Below, piece after piece: positions 12,398 to 12,861 of a stretch of 12,861 nt of DNA (position 1 is the first letter of the stretch; each line of letters begins with the position of its first letter). The position numbers were made by a program, and so were the translations under genes. The notes under the pieces were generated by a model. That model was not told where the DNA came from. It worked only from the letters and a program-made list of their open reading frames with translations, and ran no database searches. Source of the DNA: an uncultured Oscillospiraceae bacterium (GTDB taxonomy: Bacteria; Bacillota; Clostridia; Oscillospirales; Ruminococcaceae); NCBI GenBank assembly GCA_910578755.1, contig CAJTSZ010000024.1, positions 1-12,861 of the forward strand, in the 5' to 3' direction.

Positions 12398-12861
12398 TTA
12401 AAAGTTGGCAATTTTTATAATGCCTTCCTTGCTGTCCCAGTAGATGCGGCAGGGGGAGTAGGAATCGGCAATGGTTTTGTTTACATTGTTAATGGTAACC
12501 TGGGCCATTGGATACAGGGTGCCTGCGACAATCCGCTTTTGGGCAGCGGCTGCTTCCTCAAACTCCATTTCCTCCAATGCCTTTTCCAACGGCTTTATTT
12601 TCAGCTTCAGCAAAGAGGCACGGCCAGTATCTCCCTGCATATCAATTTCCTGCTGAATGTCCATCAGCCGTTCTTCAATCAGCGCTTTTTCTTCCAAAAA
12701 GCTGGGGATAGCGCCAATGGAGAGGGTGGTAAGGCGCCCGGCAATATTGCCGATGGTTTTGGCTTCAATACCGCCCATGGAACGGACAATACCGCCAATA
12801 ATGGAGCCGCGGCCAGTATTTACAATTACCTTGCCCTTGGCAGAAACATCGCAGTTAACAA
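12398..12861 (-). CDS. DUF342 (FapA-like) protein, C-terminal part, cut by window edge
   Basis: The frame is open through the right edge, so the true start is outside; a Met at 12778 is internal. The visible 154 codons begin VNCDVSAKGKVIVNTGRGSI and continue IGGIVRSMGGIEAKTIGNIAG, a repetitive Gly/Ile beta-helix pattern typical of DUF342 (FapA-like, bactofilin-related fold). A coiled coil of about 50 residues follows (SFLEEKALIEERLMDIQQEI through LEKALEEMEFEEAAA). A final strand segment (GTLYPMAQVTINNVNKTIAD) ends at IIKIANF. This beta-helix, coiled-coil, beta order is the normal C-terminal half of the family. Some members affect flagellar assembly; function in non-motile clostridia is unknown. 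No flagellar gene is in view. Confidence 0.85.
   Translation of the reverse strand, partial: VNCDVSAKGKVIVNTGRGSIIGGIVRSMGGIEAKTIGNIAGRLTTLSIGAIPSFLEEKALIEERLMDIQQEIDMQGDTGRASLLKLKIKPLEKALEEMEFEEAAAAQKRIVAGTLYPMAQVTINNVNKTIADSYSPCRIYWDSKEGIIKIANF

Overview
The window looks like chromosomal DNA from a low-to-mid GC Gram-positive anaerobe of the Clostridia, perhaps an Oscillospiraceae relative. The placement rests on gene content: RicT, DarA and HolB together, a two-subunit iron-sulfur L-serine dehydratase, an ECF-type RibU under an FMN riboswitch, a class B sortase and a DUF342 protein. It is inference; no rRNA or tRNA gene is present to confirm it.

Layout, left to right. (1) 2-992, plus strand: the 3' part of a ComF-type phosphoribosyltransferase gene and a small acidic protein of unknown function. 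(2) 1065-2460, plus strand: two visibly AT-richer genes, a GIY-YIG/DUF4357 nuclease-like protein and a VOC (glyoxalase-fold) protein, ending at a strong terminator shared with the opposing operon. (3) 6375-2529, minus strand: PLP-dependent Orn/Lys/Arg decarboxylase-like enzyme, darA (c-di-AMP receptor), holB (DNA polymerase III delta') and ricT. This matches the Bacillus yaaO-tmk-yaaQ-yaaR-holB-yaaT order but lacks tmk and yaaR. (4) 6376-6971: a gene-free stretch packed with short hairpins. (5) 7808-6972, minus strand: a short QueG-like double [4Fe-4S] protein with a TTG start. (6) 8050-9665, plus strand: sdaAB-sdaAA, closed by a 20-bp-stem terminator. (7) 9709-10560: more palindromes, then the wreck of a mobile element (a membrane-protein tail, a sigma-factor-like pseudogene and an HTH-protein remnant). 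(8) 11495-10554, minus strand: a consensus promoter, an FMN riboswitch with terminator, ribU and its terminator. (9) 12861-11587, minus strand: the end of a DUF342/FapA-like gene and a class B sortase gene.

Most genes are housekeeping. DarA senses c-di-AMP, HolB belongs to the clamp loader, RicT belongs to the Fe-S RicAFT complex, SdaAA/AB deaminate serine to pyruvate, and RibU imports riboflavin under FMN feedback. The least explained part is the 6401-6940 hairpin array. Six adjacent hairpins are enclosed by a long-range helix of about 20 bp, a 37-nt module recurs inverted, a near-identical 20-nt direct repeat brackets the core, and one 23-nt palindrome recurs exactly about 3.2 kb away at 9779. 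It could be a structured RNA or a composite of palindromic repeats; sequence alone does not decide between them.
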